Assembly: GCA_964650975.1 (NCBI GenBank) | Contig: CAZYWA010000459.1 | Span: 1-6,504 of the forward strand | From: CAZYWA01 sp964650975 [NCBI: uncultured bacterium] | GTDB lineage: Bacteria > JADJOY01 | Reading direction: 5' to 3' | DNA length: 6,504 nt | In this document: in pieces, positions 4,750-6,504 of the stretch | How positions within the stretch are numbered: position 1 is the stretch's first letter | Layout: the number at the start of each line of letters is the position of its first letter | The notes under the pieces: model-generated | Seen by the model: the letters and a program-made list of their open reading frames with translations, nothing else | The model's database searches: none | What the model was told of the DNA's origin: nothing | Program-made: the position numbers and the translations under genes

Positions 4750-6504
4750 TCACTTCGTCAAACACATACCTCCGCGACCGAAGACGACGTAACGGATGTC
4801 GATATCGACCTGACTCTGCGGCAGTACGCTTCCCGAGCCGGCGCCGGGCGCCTTGTCGAGCGCATAGCCAAAGGAGTCGAAGTAAGCGCCGTGGTTGGTC
4901 GCGGTGTTGTTCTGGCGGATCGTCGAGTAATCGCCGTAGAGGCCCGTCGTGACGTTCCCGGCGGTGCTCGGGTAGACGAGGTAGTCGCCCCAGAACCCCA
5001 CGGTGTGGTTCGGGTACAGGCTTCCACCGCCGCCGACTCCCACCGAGAGACCGATCTCGCCGGTGCACGCGTCCGTGGCCAACGCTGGCATCGCGAAGGC
5101 GAAGCTCGAGTTCCAGATCTGGTGCTGCTTCACGGCGAAGCCATTGCTCGTGTTGATGGCGACCAGCTGGACGTAGGGCTGCGGGAAGTTTTCGTCCGGC
5201 GCGGCGTTCCAGGCGAACCAGATGTGGCTACCCGCCCGGGTCGCGCCCACGATCGAGTCGTCGGCGCCGCGGAAGAGCCAATCCTGCGTGACCGGCTCCG
5301 GCGGGTCCGAGACCGGATTGGGCGCCGTAGAGGCCACGTGTCCGATGGAAGGCACGATCACCCCGGCCTTGTTGGTCGCGCCGTCGGGGTTCGGCGTGTA
5401 GGTGGCGATCGGGACGTCGCGCCAGGAGTAGGACGTACTGCTTTCCGCCCAGGAGAAGACGCGCAGTGCGCTGGTGCCGTTGTGTCCGGCCCAAAAAACC
5501 TCGTCGCCCGTGTCCTGGGTGAGAAGGTCCGCCCACGCGGGTCCCGTGCTCGGATCGGTGTACCGAAAATTGATCGTGCCGCCGGCCTGGATCTGTGTAA
5601 GCGGTATCCGCACCACTTCGCGTCCGGCGTTGCAGGGCGCCGTCTTGGTGCCGCACGCCGGAAAGCCGATGTCCCAGCTCAGGTAGAGATCGTTGTCGCC
5701 GACCGACACGCTGGGAAAGTCGAAGTCGGTCTTCGTCGGTTGCTTGAAGACCGCCGGCGTCAGGTTCCAGTGCGTCCAGCCGTGTCCTTTCATGGACACG
5801 AGCCGCGAGGGCTCGATCTCGCTCAGTCGATAGCCGCCCTCGCCGCCGTTCTCGACCGAGAGGCCCTGCAGGATCCAGACGAAACGATCGATCGACGGGA
5901 CGTACTGCACCCATTGATCGCAACAGAAGCCGATGCCGTCGTTGGGAAAGATCGTGGTCGGATCGAGCTCGGTGAAGCTGGCCCCACCGTTCGTCGAATA
6001 GGCGGCGCCGCCGTTGCCGGTCGAGTTGTAGGTCACGAAGACCGTTTGACCGTCACTCGCTCCGCTGGGCTCCGTGATGCCCCAGATGTCGGCGGGCTTC
6101 ACGTCGACGGCGTGGTTCGCCAGGAAGGAAACCGCGGAGTCGGGCGTGACGGATTGGGAGCGGAACGAGTCCCCATCCGCAGTGGCGCCGGGGGTCTGCC
6201 CCAATCCCGTGCTCTGCGGAGTCGGAATTCCCGAGACCGGCGGCGCGATCGGAACCGGCGGCCGCGGCTCGTTCACGTCCGCGTCGAATCCGTGCGACTG
6301 GTGCGGGAAGGGGCCGAGGTCGGAGTTGGAAACGGCACTTCCCGTCAGGCTTTGAGCCGAGCCAGGGCTGGCCGGCGGAAGGACGACGGGCACGGTGAGC
6401 GTGAAATCGACCGTCGCGCCGTTGAGCTGATAGGCGCCTTGGAGCGTGAGGGGATAGGAAGTCCCGGGTGTGAGACCGGTCGCGTCGAAATCGGCCTCGA
6501 AGGG
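4750..6504 (-). CDS. Exported Asp-box (BNR) beta-propeller-like protein, 5' partial
   Basis: The frame is open from the window's right edge to the TGA at 4750-4752, giving 584 visible residues; the start lies beyond base 6504. The visible N-terminus (about 1-42) ends a beta-sandwich-like segment (GLTPGTSYPLTLQGAYQLNG). A Pro/Ser/Gly-rich linker (about 43-112) follows, then a long beta-rich region. In that region YSTNGGASF (169-177) fits the Asp-box S-x-[DN]-x-G-x-x-[FW] seen in sialidases and other beta-propellers. Further along are FCCDQWVQYVPSIDRFVW, a CGTKTAPC cysteine pair and a C-terminal GLYGDYSTIRQN stretch, all common in secreted propeller-type proteins. Cysteine pairs and low Lys content suit an extracellular protein. 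Only one clear Asp-box is seen and the sialidase arginine triad was not identified, so binding or adhesion is as likely as hydrolysis. A GTG at 6393 could be misread as the start, but coding texture continues past it. Confidence 0.8.
   Translation of the reverse strand, partial: PFEADFDATGLTPGTSYPLTLQGAYQLNGATVDFTLTVPVVLPPASPGSAQSLTGSAVSNSDLGPFPHQSHGFDADVNEPRPPVPIAPPVSGIPTPQSTGLGQTPGATADGDSFRSQSVTPDSAVSFLANHAVDVKPADIWGITEPSGASDGQTVFVTYNSTGNGGAAYSTNGGASFTELDPTTIFPNDGIGFCCDQWVQYVPSIDRFVWILQGLSVENGGEGGYRLSEIEPSRLVSMKGHGWTHWNLTPAVFKQPTKTDFDFPSVSVGDNDLYLSWDIGFPACGTKTAPCNAGREVVRIPLTQIQAGGTINFRYTDPSTGPAWADLLTQDTGDEVFWAGHNGTSALRVFSWAESSTSYSWRDVPIATYTPNPDGATNKAGVIVPSIGHVASTAPNPVSDPPEPVTQDWLFRGADDSIVGATRAGSHIWFAWNAAPDENFPQPYVQLVAINTSNGFAVKQHQIWNSSFAFAMPALATDACTGEIGLSVGVGGGGSLYPNHTVGFWGDYLVYPSTAGNVTTGLYGDYSTIRQNNTATNHGAYFDSFGYALDKAPGAGSGSVLPQSQVDIDIRYVVFGRGGMCLTK

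Overview
This is a GC-rich window of roughly two-thirds G+C, with strong G/C preference at third codon positions. It reads like chromosomal DNA of an uncultured soil or sediment bacterium. A large membrane protein of the 'FFPERHTLAYSENLLG / RVPSRF / HWQPLVNGYSGF' type suggests groups such as Acidobacteriota, Methylomirabilota/Rokubacteria, Binatota or Deltaproteobacteria-like lineages. That is an inference from remembered family distribution and does not fix the taxon. A probable lipoprotein and a probable secreted beta-propeller point to a substantial cell-envelope and exported proteome.

Layout. Bases 1-496 hold no gene I can support. They contain an insertion-sequence-like end motif near base 30 and several hairpins. 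A GNAT N-acetyltransferase lies on the minus strand (497-982). A 270-base gap, probably carrying divergent promoters, separates it from a plus-strand polytopic membrane protein (1253-3064, GT-C glycosyltransferase-like). That gene is followed after 82 bases by a plus-strand two-domain lipoprotein (3147-4130). The plus-strand pair converges, across a 42-base gap with GC-rich hairpins, on two minus-strand genes. These are a small uncharacterised protein (4173-4574) and a large protein with a bacterial-neuraminidase/Asp-box motif (4750 to beyond the window end), whose start is not in the window.

How the genes fit together. The membrane protein and the lipoprotein are co-oriented and close, so they may be co-transcribed, but nothing in the sequence proves a shared function. 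The propeller-like protein and the small gene behind it are also co-oriented, 175 bases apart. I see no defence system, CRISPR array, tRNA, rRNA or intact transposase. I also see no convincing undescribed multi-gene system. The points worth following up are the possible IS end, the uncharacterised lipoprotein and small protein, and the probably extracellular propeller protein.
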